This document shows positions 46,777 through 57,047 of a DNA stretch of 64,000 nt, one piece after another; within the stretch, counting starts at the first letter, position 1; each line of letters opens with the position of its first letter. A program made the translations under genes and the position numbers. Location: assembly GCF_002252525.1 (NCBI RefSeq), contig NZ_NNRM01000017.1, forward strand, positions 124,001 to 188,000, read 5' to 3'. The notes under the pieces were generated by a model. It saw only the letters and a list, made by a program, of their open reading frames with translations. It did not search any database and had not been told where the DNA came from. The stretch comes from Brucella pseudogrignonensis (lineage in GTDB: Bacteria > Pseudomonadota > Alphaproteobacteria > Rhizobiales > Rhizobiaceae).

Positions 46777-47915
46777 TGAAATGCCTTTCGTGGATCAAAT
46801 GCGTCACGGGTAGCCTCGCCGATGAAGATCAACAGCGACAGCATGACCGAGATAACCACAAAGCCTGTAATGCCAAGCCATGGGGCTTGAAGATTGTTCT
46901 TGCCCTGCGCAAGCAATTCGCCAAGCGAGGCCGAGCCTGGCGGCAAACCGAAGCCAAGGAAGTCGAGCGCTGTCAGCGTCGTGATCGAACCATTGAGAAT
47001 GAACGGCAGGAAGGTAAGCGTTGCGACCATCGCGTTGGGCAAAAGATGTCGCCACATGATTGTGCCATTCTTCACGCCGAGTGCACGGGCTGCATTCACA
47101 TATTCAAAGTTTCTGGCACGCAGGAATTCAGCACGCACCACGCCAACAAAGGCGACCCATGAAAACAGCAACATAATGCCCAGCAATACCCAGAATCCGG
47201 GCGGTAGTATCGCAGCGATAATCAGCAGCAGATAAAGCACCGGAATCGAAGACCAGATTTCGATCACGCGCTGGAAGATAAGATCGACCCAACCGCCGAA
47301 ATAGCCCTGCACAGCACCAGCTGTCACGCCGATGATGGCGGAGAAGAAGGTGAGGATCAGACCGAACATCACCGAGATGCGGAAGCCATAAAGCGCGCGG
47401 GCAAAGACATCGCGTGCCTGATCATCAGTGCCGAACCAGTTCCAATTGCCGACGATGCAGTTCGGGTCGTTGATACCGTCCGGGTAACGCTGGCAACGCT
47501 GTTCTGCCGTATAAAGCCATGTAGGCTTTGAAGGTGCTGCTTCTGGAATCTCGTTGTTGACGGTGTTGTAGGAATACCGAACGGGTGGCCAGATTGCCCA
47601 GCCATTATTCTTGATTTCATCCTGAATAACCGGGTCGCGGTAATCGGTGACGGCGTAAAAGCCTCCGAATTTTTCTTCCGGATAATCGACAAAAACCGGC
47701 GTGAGCAGCTCGCCTTTGTAGGAAACGAGGATCGGGCGGTCGTTAGCGATAAACTCGGAACAGATCGCTGCCACAAGAAGCACGAGGAAAATCCACAGCG
47801 ACCAGTAACCGCGCTTGTTGGCTTTGAAATTCTGCCAGCGACGACGATTGAGCGGTGAAAGAAACGGGCGCTTTACCGGCTTGGCTTGAGGGGAAAAAGT
47901 GGCGTCTGTCATCAC
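46773..47915 (-). CDS. yejE: YejE, peptide ABC transporter permease
   Basis: A 380-residue inner-membrane permease of the DppC/OppC class. A long cytoplasmic N-terminus with [20 protein letters not shown] precedes the first membrane segment. A large periplasmic loop (about 62-165) follows. The remaining segments carry the EAA loop [20 protein letters not shown]. The long first periplasmic loop is the hallmark of YejE relative to OppC. Coupled to yejB and yejF by 4-base overlaps. Confidence 0.94.
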   Translation of the reverse strand: MMTDATFSPQAKPVKRPFLSPLNRRRWQNFKANKRGYWSLWIFLVLLVAAICSEFIANDRPILVSYKGELLTPVFVDYPEEKFGGFYAVTDYRDPVIQDEIKNNGWAIWPPVRYSYNTVNNEIPEAAPSKPTWLYTAEQRCQRYPDGINDPNCIVGNWNWFGTDDQARDVFARALYGFRISVMFGLILTFFSAIIGVTAGAVQGYFGGWVDLIFQRVIEIWSSIPVLYLLLIIAAILPPGFWVLLGIMLLFSWVAFVGVVRAEFLRARNFEYVNAARALGVKNGTIMWRHLLPNAMVATLTFLPFILNGSITTLTALDFLGFGLPPGSASLGELLAQGKNNLQAPWLGITGFVVISVMLSLLIFIGEATRDAFDPRKAFQ

Positions 47916-49009
47916 ACGTCCCTCCGGTCAAAGTCGATGCGCGGATCAATCCATGTGTACATAAGATCAGACAAAAGCCCGACCAAAAGCCCGATCAGCG
48001 AGAAAATAAACAGGCTGGCAAACACTACCGGATAATCGCGGTTGATGATCGACTGATAGCCAAGAAGCCCCAGACCATCGAGCGAGAAGATCGTTTCGAT
48101 CAGCAGTGAGCCAGTGAAGAATGCCGAGATGAAGGCGCCCGGAAAACCAGCAATTACGATCAGCATGGCATTGCGGAACACGTGGCGGTAAAGCACCTGA
48201 TGTTCGGTCAGTCCCTTGGCGCGCGCCGTGGTCACATATTGTTTGCGGATTTCTTCCAGAAACGAGTTCTTGGTCAGAAGCGTTGTGGTGGCAAAGGCCG
48301 ACAGGACCAGAGCTGTTACGGGCAGAACCATGTGCCAGAGATAATCGCCGATCTTTCCCCATATCGACATTTGCGCAAAGTCAGGCGAGGTGAGGCCACG
48401 GAGTGGGAACCAGTCAAAAAACGAACCACCGGCAAAAAGCACGATCAGCAGGATGGCGAACAGGAAGCTCGGAATAGCATAGCCTACAATGATGATGGCG
48501 CTGGTCCATGTGTCGAAGCGGGTGCCTTCTTTGATCGCCTTGCGAATGCCAAGCGGGATCGAGATCAGATAGGACAGGAAGGTGAGCCACAGTCCGAGCG
48601 AGATGGAAACCGGCATTTTCTCTTTGATGAGGTCGATCACGCTGATGTCGCGGAAATAGCTGCGACCAAAATCGAAGCGCATATAGTTCCAGAGCATCTG
48701 TCCGAAGCGCTCAAGGGGCGGCTTATCGAAGCCGAACTGCTTTTCAAGGTCGGCAATGAACTGTGGGTCGAGCCCCTGCGCACCGCGATATTTCGAGTTG
48801 GATGAACCACTGTCTAGGTTATTCTGGCCAAAATCGCTGCCACCGCCCGAAAGACGGTCAAGTGCATCGCCGCCCTGACCGGAAAGCTGTGCAATCACGC
48901 GCTCAACAGGTCCGCCGGGAGCAAACTGAACAACGGCGAAGGATATGGCCATGATGCCGAGAATGGTCGGGATCATCAAAAGCAGGCGGCGTAAAATATA
49001 AGCGCCCAT
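47912..49009 (-). CDS. yejB: YejB, peptide ABC transporter permease
   Basis: A 365-residue permease of the DppB/OppB class. The N-terminal [20 protein letters not shown] membrane start, a periplasmic insert (about 35-100) and five more membrane segments are visible. The EAA loop reads [21 protein letters not shown]. The insert, rich in Gly, Ser and Asp, is usual for YejB. It is the first permease after the two binding-protein genes, 111 bases downstream of the proximal yejA, and overlaps yejE by 4 bases. Confidence 0.94.
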   Translation of the reverse strand: MGAYILRRLLLMIPTILGIMAISFAVVQFAPGGPVERVIAQLSGQGGDALDRLSGGGSDFGQNNLDSGSSNSKYRGAQGLDPQFIADLEKQFGFDKPPLERFGQMLWNYMRFDFGRSYFRDISVIDLIKEKMPVSISLGLWLTFLSYLISIPLGIRKAIKEGTRFDTWTSAIIIVGYAIPSFLFAILLIVLFAGGSFFDWFPLRGLTSPDFAQMSIWGKIGDYLWHMVLPVTALVLSAFATTTLLTKNSFLEEIRKQYVTTARAKGLTEHQVLYRHVFRNAMLIVIAGFPGAFISAFFTGSLLIETIFSLDGLGLLGYQSIINRDYPVVFASLFIFSLIGLLVGLLSDLMYTWIDPRIDFDRRDV

Positions 49010-49080
49010 CAGCCTTCGCGGCTCCGGAAATTCAGGTTGCTCTTATGGCTTGCCAACAGCTTTTGCCCTTTTGTTTTTCA

Positions 49081-49106
49081 AGATCATGATCTTGCCCGAA
49101 AACGGG
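49081..49106. repeat. Small palindromes between yejA and yejB
   Basis: agatcatgatct (49081-49092) is a perfect palindrome, directly followed by cccg-aaaa-cggg (49095-49106). The pattern resembles half of the dispersed RIME-like elements at 19292 and 59094. On the reverse strand it lies between the binding-protein and permease genes, where a stem-loop may lower downstream expression or protect the upstream mRNA. Confidence 0.5.
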
Positions 49107-49120
49107 TCCCCTTTTTGGGG

Positions 49121-50968
49121 TTATGTTTTAATCCACCAAAGCGTCTCAACCGGGAAGCCATAATCGGGCTTTGGCTCCTTGAAACCAAAACGGTCCCAAT
49201 AGGCCGCCAAGTGATTCGCTACAGTCCAATTTGGAATCCACTCGCGCCGGATACGCAAGTACCGATCAAGCACCCGGATCGTTGCGACTAGTTCGTCGCG
49301 CGTGGAAACCTTGCCCACATCCTCGATCAATGCGTCGATAATGGGATCAGACGTGCCCGGAAAGTTATAAGTGCCCGGTGTTTTTGCCGATTCTGATCCG
49401 AACATGCTCGCTAGCGAATCCTTGGTTGGCGTCGCGCTGAACTGGATCGCCATGCCGACCATATCGAAATCAAAATTCTGCAACCTTGCCTGATACTGGC
49501 TGGCATCGACCAATCGTTGGCTCGCATCAATGCCAATTGCCCGCAGCTTCTGTACAAAGGGATTGTAAATGCGTCCAAAGGCATCTGAGTTGCTGAGAAT
49601 TTCCAGCGAGAATTTCGTCCCGCTCTTGTCATGGAACTGACCGTTCTTGCGTTCAAAACCTGCCTGCTGCATCAGATCAACGGCACGCGAGAAAAGTTTG
49701 CGATCTCGTCCGGTGCCGTCGGAAACCGGCATGACCGGAACTTCCGCAAAAATCTCCTGCGGAAGCTTGTCACGGTAGCGTTCAAGGATCTTCAACTCGT
49801 CTGATCCCGGCGCTCCCGTCGCCTCGAAATCCGAGCCGTTGAAGCATGATTGCGAGCGCTCATAGGTATTGTAGAACAGGTTTGCGTTGGTCCATTCGAA
49901 GTCAAAGCAAAGATTGATGGCTTCACGTATGAGCGGATCGCGGAAACGTTCGCGGCGCTGGTTGAGCGCCCATGCCTGCATCAGTGGACGCTTCTCTCTC
50001 GGGAACGTGCGCTTGATCACTTTCTTCTGCTGAACGGCAGGGAAGTCATAGGTCGTCGCCCAGTTCTTTGCGACATTCTCTTCGCGAAAGTCTATGGCAC
50101 CTTTCTTGAAGGCTTCAAACTCCGGCTGGCGATCCTGATAGAACTCAATCCGAATGCGATCAAAATTGCTGGTGCCGCGCCTTACGGGCAAATCTTTCGC
50201 CCAATAATCCTCTACACGCTCATATTCGATTGCCTGCCCAGCAGACACTTTTCCGACCCGGTAAGCGCCAGATCCAAGAACGGCCTCCATGCTGGCCGAA
50301 TCAAACTCGCGATCCTTGAACCAGTTTGCAGAAAGGATAGGGAGTTCAAGAGAATCAAGAATTGCCTGCGGATTTCGACCTTCTGCAAGGCGCAAACGCA
50401 CCTGATATGTTCCGACCGCATCCATTTTTTCAATAGCCGCCAGCGATTGTCGAAGGAGGGGATGCCCCTTTTCCTTGATCGTTATATAGCTGAAGACCAC
50501 GTCTTTTGCTTCAACGGTTGAGCCGTCGTGAAAGCGTGCTTCTTTACGAAGATCAAACAGGAAAGACCGGCGGTCTTCAGACAGAGTTACGCTCTTCGCC
50601 AGCAGACCATACATGGAATCAGGTTCATCGAGTGCTGAGGCCATCAGACTGTCGAAAGTGAGTTCCATGCGCGGCGGCGCATCGCCTTTAAACGTCAGAG
50701 TGTTGAGCGTGTTGAAGGTCTGTGTGTTCTGGTTCCAGAACCATGTGTTCGGTGCCAGCGTGAATGTTCCGCCCTTTGGCGCATCGGGGTTCACATAGTC
50801 GAAATGCGTAAAATCTGCCGGATATTTGAGTTCGCCAAAAGCCGATAATCCATGCAACGCTTTTTGGGTTGGCAATTTGGCAAAGGCCATTTCTGGAAGC
50901 CAGGCCGCAATAGCGGCACTGCCTGAAAGACCTAGAAAATGGCGACGGTCCATAAGTAGGATGGTCAT
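49121..50968 (-). CDS. yejA: YejA-type extracellular solute-binding protein, Tat-signal paralogue
   Basis: A 615-residue family 5 solute-binding protein. The N-terminus contains MDRRHFLGLSGSAAIAAW, a twin-arginine signal, so it is probably exported folded by Tat. The mature part shows the family strands GTFTLAPNTWFWNQN and KEARFHDGSTVEAKDVVFSY. ATG 50953 directly before DRRHF may be the true start. It is clearly homologous to the next gene upstream (50980-52848), which has a Sec signal. Both should feed YejBEF, perhaps with different peptides. Confidence 0.9.
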   Translation of the reverse strand: MTILLMDRRHFLGLSGSAAIAAWLPEMAFAKLPTQKALHGLSAFGELKYPADFTHFDYVNPDAPKGGTFTLAPNTWFWNQNTQTFNTLNTLTFKGDAPPRMELTFDSLMASALDEPDSMYGLLAKSVTLSEDRRSFLFDLRKEARFHDGSTVEAKDVVFSYITIKEKGHPLLRQSLAAIEKMDAVGTYQVRLRLAEGRNPQAILDSLELPILSANWFKDREFDSASMEAVLGSGAYRVGKVSAGQAIEYERVEDYWAKDLPVRRGTSNFDRIRIEFYQDRQPEFEAFKKGAIDFREENVAKNWATTYDFPAVQQKKVIKRTFPREKRPLMQAWALNQRRERFRDPLIREAINLCFDFEWTNANLFYNTYERSQSCFNGSDFEATGAPGSDELKILERYRDKLPQEIFAEVPVMPVSDGTGRDRKLFSRAVDLMQQAGFERKNGQFHDKSGTKFSLEILSNSDAFGRIYNPFVQKLRAIGIDASQRLVDASQYQARLQNFDFDMVGMAIQFSATPTKDSLASMFGSESAKTPGTYNFPGTSDPIIDALIEDVGKVSTRDELVATIRVLDRYLRIRREWIPNWTVANHLAAYWDRFGFKEPKPDYGFPVETLWWIKT

Positions 50969-50979
50969 TTTCGCCGTCC

Positions 50980-52848
50980 TTATTCAGTGCCAGTCTTGAT
51001 CTTGGTTTCCTTCGCAGGGTCTATCCACCAGGAAAATGGGTCAATCCCCATATATTCAGGCTGCTCTTCCGGCATACTGAATTTGTTCCAGTAGGCCACG
51101 TTGATGTGGTCGGAATACCATTGCGGAATGACGTAATAATTCCACAGCAATGCGCGGTCGAGGGCATGAGATGCAGCGACCAACTCCTCGCGGTCCTTCG
51201 CATAAATGATACGGTCGATCAGTTTGTCGATGGCCGGATTTTTAATGCCCGCATAGTTGCGGCTACCTTTGAAGTCCGCGGCTTTCGAACCCCACATATC
51301 GCGCTGCTCGTTGCCTGGCGAGGCGGTCTGTGCGGTGACGGAGGTGATTACGTCGTAATCAAAGTCATTAACGCGGGCTTGATATTGCGCGGTATCGACG
51401 ATGCGGACCGTCGCGTTAATACCGATCTTGCGCAGGCTTGCTGCAAACGGATTATAGATGCGTTCATCCGTTGGGTCTTTACCCAGAAATTCAATCGTGA
51501 ACTGATTGCTGTTGGCATCAACAAGCTTGTTGCCCTGCAATTTCCAGCCAGCTTCGCCAAAAAGCTGCAACGCCTTGCGCAGATTATCGCGTGTTGCCTG
51601 TGGCGTATCGTAAACCGGCAGCCTGAACTCTTCGGTTAGAGCCTCGGCTGGTAGCGCGTCCTTTACGGTTTCAAGAATTGCCGTTTCTTCCGGCGTTGGC
51701 GCTCCGCTCAGCTGCAGTTCGTTACCAGCAAAATAGCTGTTGATGCGTGTGTACTGATTGAAGAACAGAAGGCGGTTCATCGATTCAAAATCGAAAGCAT
51801 AGGTCAGTGCTTCACGTACTTTCGGGTCTTTGAACTTATCCTTGCGGGTATTCAGAAAATACCCCTGCATTCGACCGACCGCATTGAACGGGAATGATTT
51901 TTTTACAACATCGCCACGTTGCACCGCCGGGAAATTATACTGCTCGGCCCAACGCTGTGCGCGATTCTCATTGCGGTAATCGTACTGACCGCCCTTCTTG
52001 AAGGCTTCCCATGTCGCATCTTCGTTGAAGTAATATTCGTAGCGCACTTCATCGAAATTGTTGCGTCCGACATTTACAGGCAAGTCTTTGCCCCAATAAT
52101 CGGCTACACGTTCCCAGATGATGGAGCGGCCGGGCACGACACTCTTGATCTTGTAAGCGGCGGAGCCGAGCGGAATTTCCAATGTGGGGCGGCTGATATC
52201 GCGCTGCTTGCCCTGCGCATCTTTACCTTCCCACCAATGCTTTGGCAGAATGGCAAGCTGACCAACAATCTGTGGCAACTCGCGATTGCCGGTCTGCGAG
52301 AAGGTGAATTTCACCTCATGGTCACCGGTCTTTTCGGCTTTTTCCACATCGCTATAATATTTGTTGTAAAGCGGCGACTGCTTCTTGAGGATATCGAAAG
52401 ACCAGATGATGTCATCGACAGTGATCGGTTCACCATCATGCCATTTGGCGTTGGGATTGAGTTTGAACTTCACCCAGGAAAAATCATCGGGATACTGCAA
52501 AGCCTCGGCAATCAGCGGATACTGTGTCGATCCTTGATCCAGCGAGTCCGTCATCAGTGTATCGTAAAGCATTCCGCCGCCAAAATCGGCGAGTCCTGCT
52601 GCGGGCACGCCCTGAACCACAAACGGATTGAGGCTATCAAATGTGCCGACTGCCACTTGATTGAGTGAGCCGCCTTTCGGCGCATCAGGGTTCACATAGT
52701 CGTAGTGTTTGAAGTCTGCCTGATATTTGGGCTCGCCGATAAGGCTGGAAGCATATCTCCATTGAGGCTCGGCATCCGTGGCATGACCAAACGATACCGT
52801 GCTCGCCAGCATGGCTACTGCGAACGCTCCCGCCCAAAAACCTCTCAT
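50980..52848 (-). CDS. yejA: YejA-type extracellular solute-binding protein, Sec-signal paralogue
   Basis: A 622-residue family 5 binding protein with a Sec signal peptide (about 1-23, MRGFWAGAFAVAMLASTVSFGHA). Conserved segments include YDYVNPDAPKGGSLNQV, LNPNAKWHDGEPITVDDIIWSF and the C-terminal WYSDHINVAYWNKF. It is the first gene of the yejA-yejA-yejB-yejE-yejF-ghrA unit, 11 bases before the second paralogue. Tandem yejA1/yejA2 genes are known in Brucella. Peptide ligands are expected, but specificity cannot be read from sequence. Confidence 0.92.
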   Translation of the reverse strand: MRGFWAGAFAVAMLASTVSFGHATDAEPQWRYASSLIGEPKYQADFKHYDYVNPDAPKGGSLNQVAVGTFDSLNPFVVQGVPAAGLADFGGGMLYDTLMTDSLDQGSTQYPLIAEALQYPDDFSWVKFKLNPNAKWHDGEPITVDDIIWSFDILKKQSPLYNKYYSDVEKAEKTGDHEVKFTFSQTGNRELPQIVGQLAILPKHWWEGKDAQGKQRDISRPTLEIPLGSAAYKIKSVVPGRSIIWERVADYWGKDLPVNVGRNNFDEVRYEYYFNEDATWEAFKKGGQYDYRNENRAQRWAEQYNFPAVQRGDVVKKSFPFNAVGRMQGYFLNTRKDKFKDPKVREALTYAFDFESMNRLLFFNQYTRINSYFAGNELQLSGAPTPEETAILETVKDALPAEALTEEFRLPVYDTPQATRDNLRKALQLFGEAGWKLQGNKLVDANSNQFTIEFLGKDPTDERIYNPFAASLRKIGINATVRIVDTAQYQARVNDFDYDVITSVTAQTASPGNEQRDMWGSKAADFKGSRNYAGIKNPAIDKLIDRIIYAKDREELVAASHALDRALLWNYYVIPQWYSDHINVAYWNKFSMPEEQPEYMGIDPFSWWIDPAKETKIKTGTE

Positions 52849-52945
52849 CCAGCATCTCCGTTTCTGCTTCGGATATTTTGGGAGCGATTTTTATGGGTTT
52901 TTGCGGAGGAAGAAAGGCACAAGTTGAAAAAACATGCAGGCAATA

Positions 52946-52973
52946 AAAAAGCCGGGTCGAAACCCGGCTTTTT
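52946..52973. terminator. Terminator downstream of the cytochrome c gene
   Basis: A perfect 12-bp stem, aaaaagccgggt (52946-52957) with acccggcttttt (52962-52973), tetraloop cgaa. On the reverse strand the T-run follows the GC stem, 19 bases after the cytochrome stop. Symmetric, so it may work in both directions. Confidence 0.85.
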
Positions 52974-52991
52974 CTCGATATTTCAATCAGC

Positions 52992-53675
52992 TTAGTTCGC
53001 TGGCGCAGGCTGTGCCGGCGCAGGTGCTTCACCGCCGCCCGCTGGAGCCTGTTCTGCAGGCTTTTCAGCTTCACCTGCAGGCGCCGCGCCTTCAGGTTTT
53101 GCTTCGCCACCTTCCGCAGGCGCTGCATCGGCTGTCGGAAGCGGGGCAGGATTGTCGGAAAGCGTGCGGAGATAAGCAATCAGATCGGCGCGCTCATTGT
53201 CCTTCTTATCGCCAGCAAAGCCCATGGCTGTGCCCTTGATGAAGCCCTTTGGCGAGGTGAGGAACTTGTTGAGATGTTCGTAATCCCACTTGTTGCCAGC
53301 AGCACCAAATTCTTTCATCGCAGCCGAATAGCCGAAACCTTCAACAGAGGCAGCTGGACGGTCCAGCACATCCCAAAGATGTGGTCCAACCTTATTGGCG
53401 CCACCCTTTTCACCGGTATGACATGCCGCGCAACGCTTGAAGACGGTTTCGCCGCGTGCAGGATCAGCGGATTGCAGCAAAGTTGCAATCGACACTTCTT
53501 CCTTGGCAGGTGCAGCTTCACCACCAGTCGAAGCTTCTGCCGCTTCGATTATGAAACCTGGCTTTTCAGGTGCGGGTGCATGAAACAGCGTATCGGACAG
53601 AATGCCCGTTGTCATGACAACGAAAACCGTTGCCAGAAAAGCCATGATAAACTTATTAGTCCGGGTTGAATTCAT
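52992..53675 (-). CDS. Membrane-anchored c-type cytochrome (CycM-like)
   Basis: A 227-residue protein. An uncleaved N-terminal membrane anchor (about 8-28) and a linker precede a class I cytochrome c domain. The haem site is C82-A-A-C85-H86, and the distal methionine is M151 in [10 protein letters not shown]. The C-terminal 60 residues form an Ala/Pro/Glu/Gly-rich tail, probably disordered in the periplasm. CycM proteins carry electrons from the bc1 complex to the aa3 oxidase in rhizobia. Divergent from kdsB. Confidence 0.88.
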   Translation of the reverse strand: MNSTRTNKFIMAFLATVFVVMTTGILSDTLFHAPAPEKPGFIIEAAEASTGGEAAPAKEEVSIATLLQSADPARGETVFKRCAACHTGEKGGANKVGPHLWDVLDRPAASVEGFGYSAAMKEFGAAGNKWDYEHLNKFLTSPKGFIKGTAMGFAGDKKDNERADLIAYLRTLSDNPAPLPTADAAPAEGGEAKPEGAAPAGEAEKPAEQAPAGGGEAPAPAQPAPAN

Positions 53676-53827
53676 CGCCGGTCAGCGCTCCCTCTACTCA
53701 ACGCCTCCAAAGCCGGCATGCAGAACCTGTGTAAAAGGCTAGCAAGTCTCTCCCCGGCATTGGGCGGAAACTAGGTCTTTTACAGGGGGGGTGCAACACC
53801 TATAAGGGGTGCTACCCCCGTGACTTT

Positions 53828-53855
53828 TTGACACTTTTGCTGCATTTGCTATGCA
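53828..53855 (+). promoter_or_regulatory. Predicted promoter of kdsB-pheA
   Basis: TTGACA (53828-53833) and TATGCA (53850-53855) with a 16-base spacer, about 60 bases before kdsB. The -35 is perfect and the -10 moderate. A GC-rich partial dyad lies just upstream (53784-53820). Confidence 0.5.
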
Positions 53856-53919
53856 GATAAAGGTCGCCAGGAAGCAACATCAGACCTTTTAAGGCTACAT
53901 TAAACACCAAGAGGCGATC

Positions 53920-54669
53920 ATGCTTCAGACATTGAAAACACTAACACTCATTCCGGCGCGAATGGCCTCCACACGCCTGCCAAACAAGCCTCTCGCCGAC
54001 ATTTGCGGCAAGCCGATGATCGTGCATGTGGCCGACCGTGCTGCGGCAGCCAAGCTCGGTCGTACTGTCGTGGCGACTGACAGCGAAGAGATTTTTGCAG
54101 CCGTTCAGGCACATGGTCATGAGGTCATTATGACGCGCAGCGATCATGAGTCGGGCTCGGATCGCATTTATGAGGCGCTGCAGAAAGTCGATCCGAATGG
54201 CGAGATGGAGGCGATCGTCAATGTGCAAGGTGATTTGCCGACGATCGACCCTGAAACAATCCGCCGTGCATTATTGCCGCTGGTCGATGGACCTGCCGAT
54301 ATCGCAACGCTTGGCGTCGAGATCACCGTGGATGAAGAAAAGATCAATCCCAATGTGGTCAAGATCGTTGGTTCGCCGATGAATGGTGGCGAACGCCTGC
54401 GCGCGCTCTACTTCACGCGCGCTACTGCCCCTTATGGTGATGGCCCGCTTTATCATCACATCGGTCTTTATGCATATCGCCGTGCGGCGCTGGAGCGTTT
54501 TGTGAAGATCGGTCCTTCGCCGCTCGAAAAGCGCGAAAAACTTGAGCAATTGCGCGCACTTGAAGATGGTATGCGCATTGAAGCCGAGATTGTCCGGACC
54601 GTTCCGCTTGGCGTTGATACGCAAGCTGATCTTGACCGGGCACGGGAAATTATCGCAAAGGGTTTGTGA
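53920..54669 (+). CDS. kdsB: 3-deoxy-manno-octulosonate cytidylyltransferase KdsB
   Basis: A 249-residue nucleotidyltransferase that activates Kdo with CTP for lipopolysaccharide inner-core synthesis. The N-terminal [25 protein letters not shown] is the CTP-binding signature, followed by [23 protein letters not shown] and [14 protein letters not shown]. Length and motifs match KdsB closely. It lies in an apparent two-gene unit with pheA, whose start comes 48 bases later. The adjacent cytochrome c gene is divergent. Confidence 0.96.
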   Translation: MLQTLKTLTLIPARMASTRLPNKPLADICGKPMIVHVADRAAAAKLGRTVVATDSEEIFAAVQAHGHEVIMTRSDHESGSDRIYEALQKVDPNGEMEAIVNVQGDLPTIDPETIRRALLPLVDGPADIATLGVEITVDEEKINPNVVKIVGSPMNGGERLRALYFTRATAPYGDGPLYHHIGLYAYRRAALERFVKIGPSPLEKREKLEQLRALEDGMRIEAEIVRTVPLGVDTQADLDRAREIIAKGL

Positions 54670-54716
54670 TAAGTGAGTTTCGATTGTTGCGAAACATTTC
54701 AGAAAGTACGGACACG

Positions 54717-55580
54717 ATGAAGACCAACCGGATTTCCTTTCAGGGTGAAGCGGGCGCCAATTCCGATACGGCTTGCCGCAACATGTTTCCCGATATGGAG
54801 CCTTTGCCGTGCCCGACTTTTGAGGATGCCTTTAATGCGGTCGAAAGCGGTGTTGCGGATCTTGCCATGATCCCAATCGAAAACACGCTCGCAGGCCGCG
54901 TTGCCGATATTCACTATTTGCTGCCGCTTGCTGATATGCATATCGTTGGTGAATATTTCCTGCCGATCCACTTCCAGCTTATGGTGCTTCCGGGCGTCAA
55001 GCGCGAAGAAATCAAGACTGTTCACAGCCATATTCATGCGCTTGGTCAGTGCCGCAATGTCATTCGTAGCAATGGCTGGAAGCCAGTGATTGCAGGCGAT
55101 ACTGCGGGCGCTGCACGCCTCGTTGCCGACATGAAAGATCGCTCAATGGCGGCGCTTGCGCCAAGTCTTGCGGCTGAGCTCTACGGTCTTGATATTCTCG
55201 AGGAGAATGTTGAGGATTCGGAAGACAACGTGACCCGCTTCGTCGTTCTGTCCAAGAACAAAAAATGGGAGCCACGTCCAGAAAACGGCGAGCGCATTGT
55301 CACAACTTTTGTCTTCCGTGTTCGCAACGTGCCAGCCGCGCTTTATAAGGCGCTCGGTGGCTTTGCTACTAACGGCATCAACATGACCAAGCTGGAAAGC
55401 TATCAGATCGGTGGCCGTTTCATTGCGACTCAGTTCTATGCTGATGTCGAAGGCCATCCGGAAGACCAGAACCTTCAGCTCGCATTGGAAGAACTGCGCT
55501 TCTTCACCAAGGAAGTGCGCATTCTCGGCGTCTATAAGGGGGCTGATACGCGCGGCACGCAGTTGTTGGCGGCTGAATAG
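54717..55580 (+). CDS. pheA: Prephenate dehydratase PheA
   Basis: A 287-residue monofunctional prephenate dehydratase; no chorismate mutase domain is attached. The N-terminal ISFQGEAGANSDTACRN, the IPIENTLAGRV segment and the catalytic VTRFVVLS motif define the PDT domain (1-185). A C-terminal ACT domain (about 200-275, NMTKLESYQIGG) should bind phenylalanine for feedback control. ATG 54717 is chosen; a GTG at 54666 overlapping the kdsB stop would add 17 unconserved residues but would couple the genes. It meets nudC tail to tail. Confidence 0.94.
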   Translation: MKTNRISFQGEAGANSDTACRNMFPDMEPLPCPTFEDAFNAVESGVADLAMIPIENTLAGRVADIHYLLPLADMHIVGEYFLPIHFQLMVLPGVKREEIKTVHSHIHALGQCRNVIRSNGWKPVIAGDTAGAARLVADMKDRSMAALAPSLAAELYGLDILEENVEDSEDNVTRFVVLSKNKKWEPRPENGERIVTTFVFRVRNVPAALYKALGGFATNGINMTKLESYQIGGRFIATQFYADVEGHPEDQNLQLALEELRFFTKEVRILGVYKGADTRGTQLLAAE

Positions 55581-56522
55581 TTAACTACTCGCCCAGGCTT
55601 TGATCAGGTGGGTTGCGATGGCACCGGATGCCGGTACACGCAGCCCATTTTCATGTTTACCTGCAAGCATGGCACGCACTTCCACCTTGTCGAACCAGCG
55701 ACCATCTTCCAGTTCCGAACGATCAATAGTGAAGTCGTCAGACAGTACTTCGGCATGGCAGCCGATCATCAGTGAATAGGGGAATGGCCATGGCTGGCTC
55801 GCATGATAGGCGACGCGGCCGATTTTGAGCCCCATTTCCTCAAAGCTCTCACGGCGCACAGCAGCTTCGATTGTCTCGCCATGCTCGATAAAGCCAGCAA
55901 GGCAGGAGTAAGACCCTGCGGTAAAATGTGGGCTGCGCGCGAGAATACATTTCTCACCGCGAACAGGCAGCATGATAGCCACGGGATCAGTGCGCGGAAA
56001 ATGCTCGGCACCGCAATTCGGGCAGACACGTTTGCCACCACCTGCACGCATTTCGCTTTTTGTGCCACAACGCCCGCAAAAACGGTGGTTGCTGTGCCAT
56101 GCGGTCAGTGCTGCGGCTTGTGCCAAAGCACCGACGATATCTGCAGGTACGAGCCCTTCCATGTAGATGCTGCGATAGTCCTGCGCCCGAAACGGCTCTG
56201 CAAGAGCATCCGGATCGAGCGGTGCCATGAGTGCCACAATCGGTGCGCCATCTTGAAGTCCCAGCAGTACCGGCTCATTGAGATCAGGCGAAAATGCCTG
56301 TGCTTGTTCCAGTGAGAACAGGGCGCGGGGCGCGTTTTCTTGCGTATAATCAAGAAGAAGCTTATTGCCGCCTAAAACCATCACTCGGGTTTCAGGCAAC
56401 TCCAGCGCTGTAAAAGCGGAATCGTCCTGTCGTTTTTCGGAAAGGCGGTCAATGCGGTTGCCTGCAAAGCCGACAAGACGGCTCGGTTCTGTCTCCGGCA
56501 GGTCGTAAAGGCGAAAAGCCAT
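55581..56522 (-). CDS. nudC: NudC, NAD+ diphosphatase / RNA deNADding Nudix enzyme
   Basis: A 313-residue Nudix hydrolase. A zinc ribbon is formed by C149, C152, C167 and C170. The Nudix box GFIEHGETIEAAVRRESFEEMG spans 210-231. The NudC-specific motif SQPWPFPYS follows at 242-250. The enzyme cleaves NAD(H) to NMN and AMP and in E. coli removes 5' NAD caps from RNA. It stands 30 bases downstream of a HIT-family gene on the same strand, suggesting a small nucleotide-hydrolase unit. Confidence 0.92.
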   Translation of the reverse strand: MAFRLYDLPETEPSRLVGFAGNRIDRLSEKRQDDSAFTALELPETRVMVLGGNKLLLDYTQENAPRALFSLEQAQAFSPDLNEPVLLGLQDGAPIVALMAPLDPDALAEPFRAQDYRSIYMEGLVPADIVGALAQAAALTAWHSNHRFCGRCGTKSEMRAGGGKRVCPNCGAEHFPRTDPVAIMLPVRGEKCILARSPHFTAGSYSCLAGFIEHGETIEAAVRRESFEEMGLKIGRVAYHASQPWPFPYSLMIGCHAEVLSDDFTIDRSELEDGRWFDKVEVRAMLAGKHENGLRVPASGAIATHLIKAWASS

Positions 56523-56552
56523 GATGTTCTCGGGAAAATGTTTGGGAGGGAA

Positions 56553-56957
56553 TCAGAGTGCTTCGCGGATTTCTTCAATCAGCTTTTGTGCGTCAGCATC
56601 GCTATAGGGTTCGCGGGTGCCGTGCCCCCAGACAGGGCCTGGCCAGCCGGCATCGCCTTCATTGCGCGCAATGACATGGATGTGCAGCTGGCGTACGATA
56701 TTGCCAAGCGCGCCGCTATTGATTTTCTCGCAATTGGTCAGTTTCTTGATCGCCTGCGCAACAATGCCGGTTTCAAAGGTCAGCATGGTCTGATCAAGCG
56801 GCGTCATGTCGTGTATTTCGCTCAAAGAGCCACGGCGCGGAACGAGGATAAGCCATGTCCAGCGCTTGTCATTCATGAGCCGCAGCTCGCAAAGGCCGAG
56901 CGGGACCACTGAAAAAGTGTCGGCGGAAAGCCGTTTATCGAGTTCAAACTGTTCCAT
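56553..56957 (-). CDS. HIT-family nucleotide-binding protein
   Basis: A 134-residue HIT protein. The motif reads QLHIHVIARNEGDAGW: the first histidine of the usual HxHxH triad is glutamine, while the two following histidines, including the catalytic one, remain. The family hydrolyses nucleoside phosphoramidates or dinucleotides. The sequence RWTWLILVPRRGSLSEIHDM at the centre is typical of the rhizobial HIT subgroup. It precedes nudC on the same strand. Substrate not assignable. Confidence 0.85.
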   Translation of the reverse strand: MEQFELDKRLSADTFSVVPLGLCELRLMNDKRWTWLILVPRRGSLSEIHDMTPLDQTMLTFETGIVAQAIKKLTNCEKINSGALGNIVRQLHIHVIARNEGDAGWPGPVWGHGTREPYSDADAQKLIEEIREAL

Positions 56958-57047
56958 AATAGAATTCTTATCAGTTTTTTCGTCTCTGCGCTTGTTTTTT
57001 GCGCCATGCCCTTCTTGCTTTTTGCTTCATAATTGACGATATGCAGC

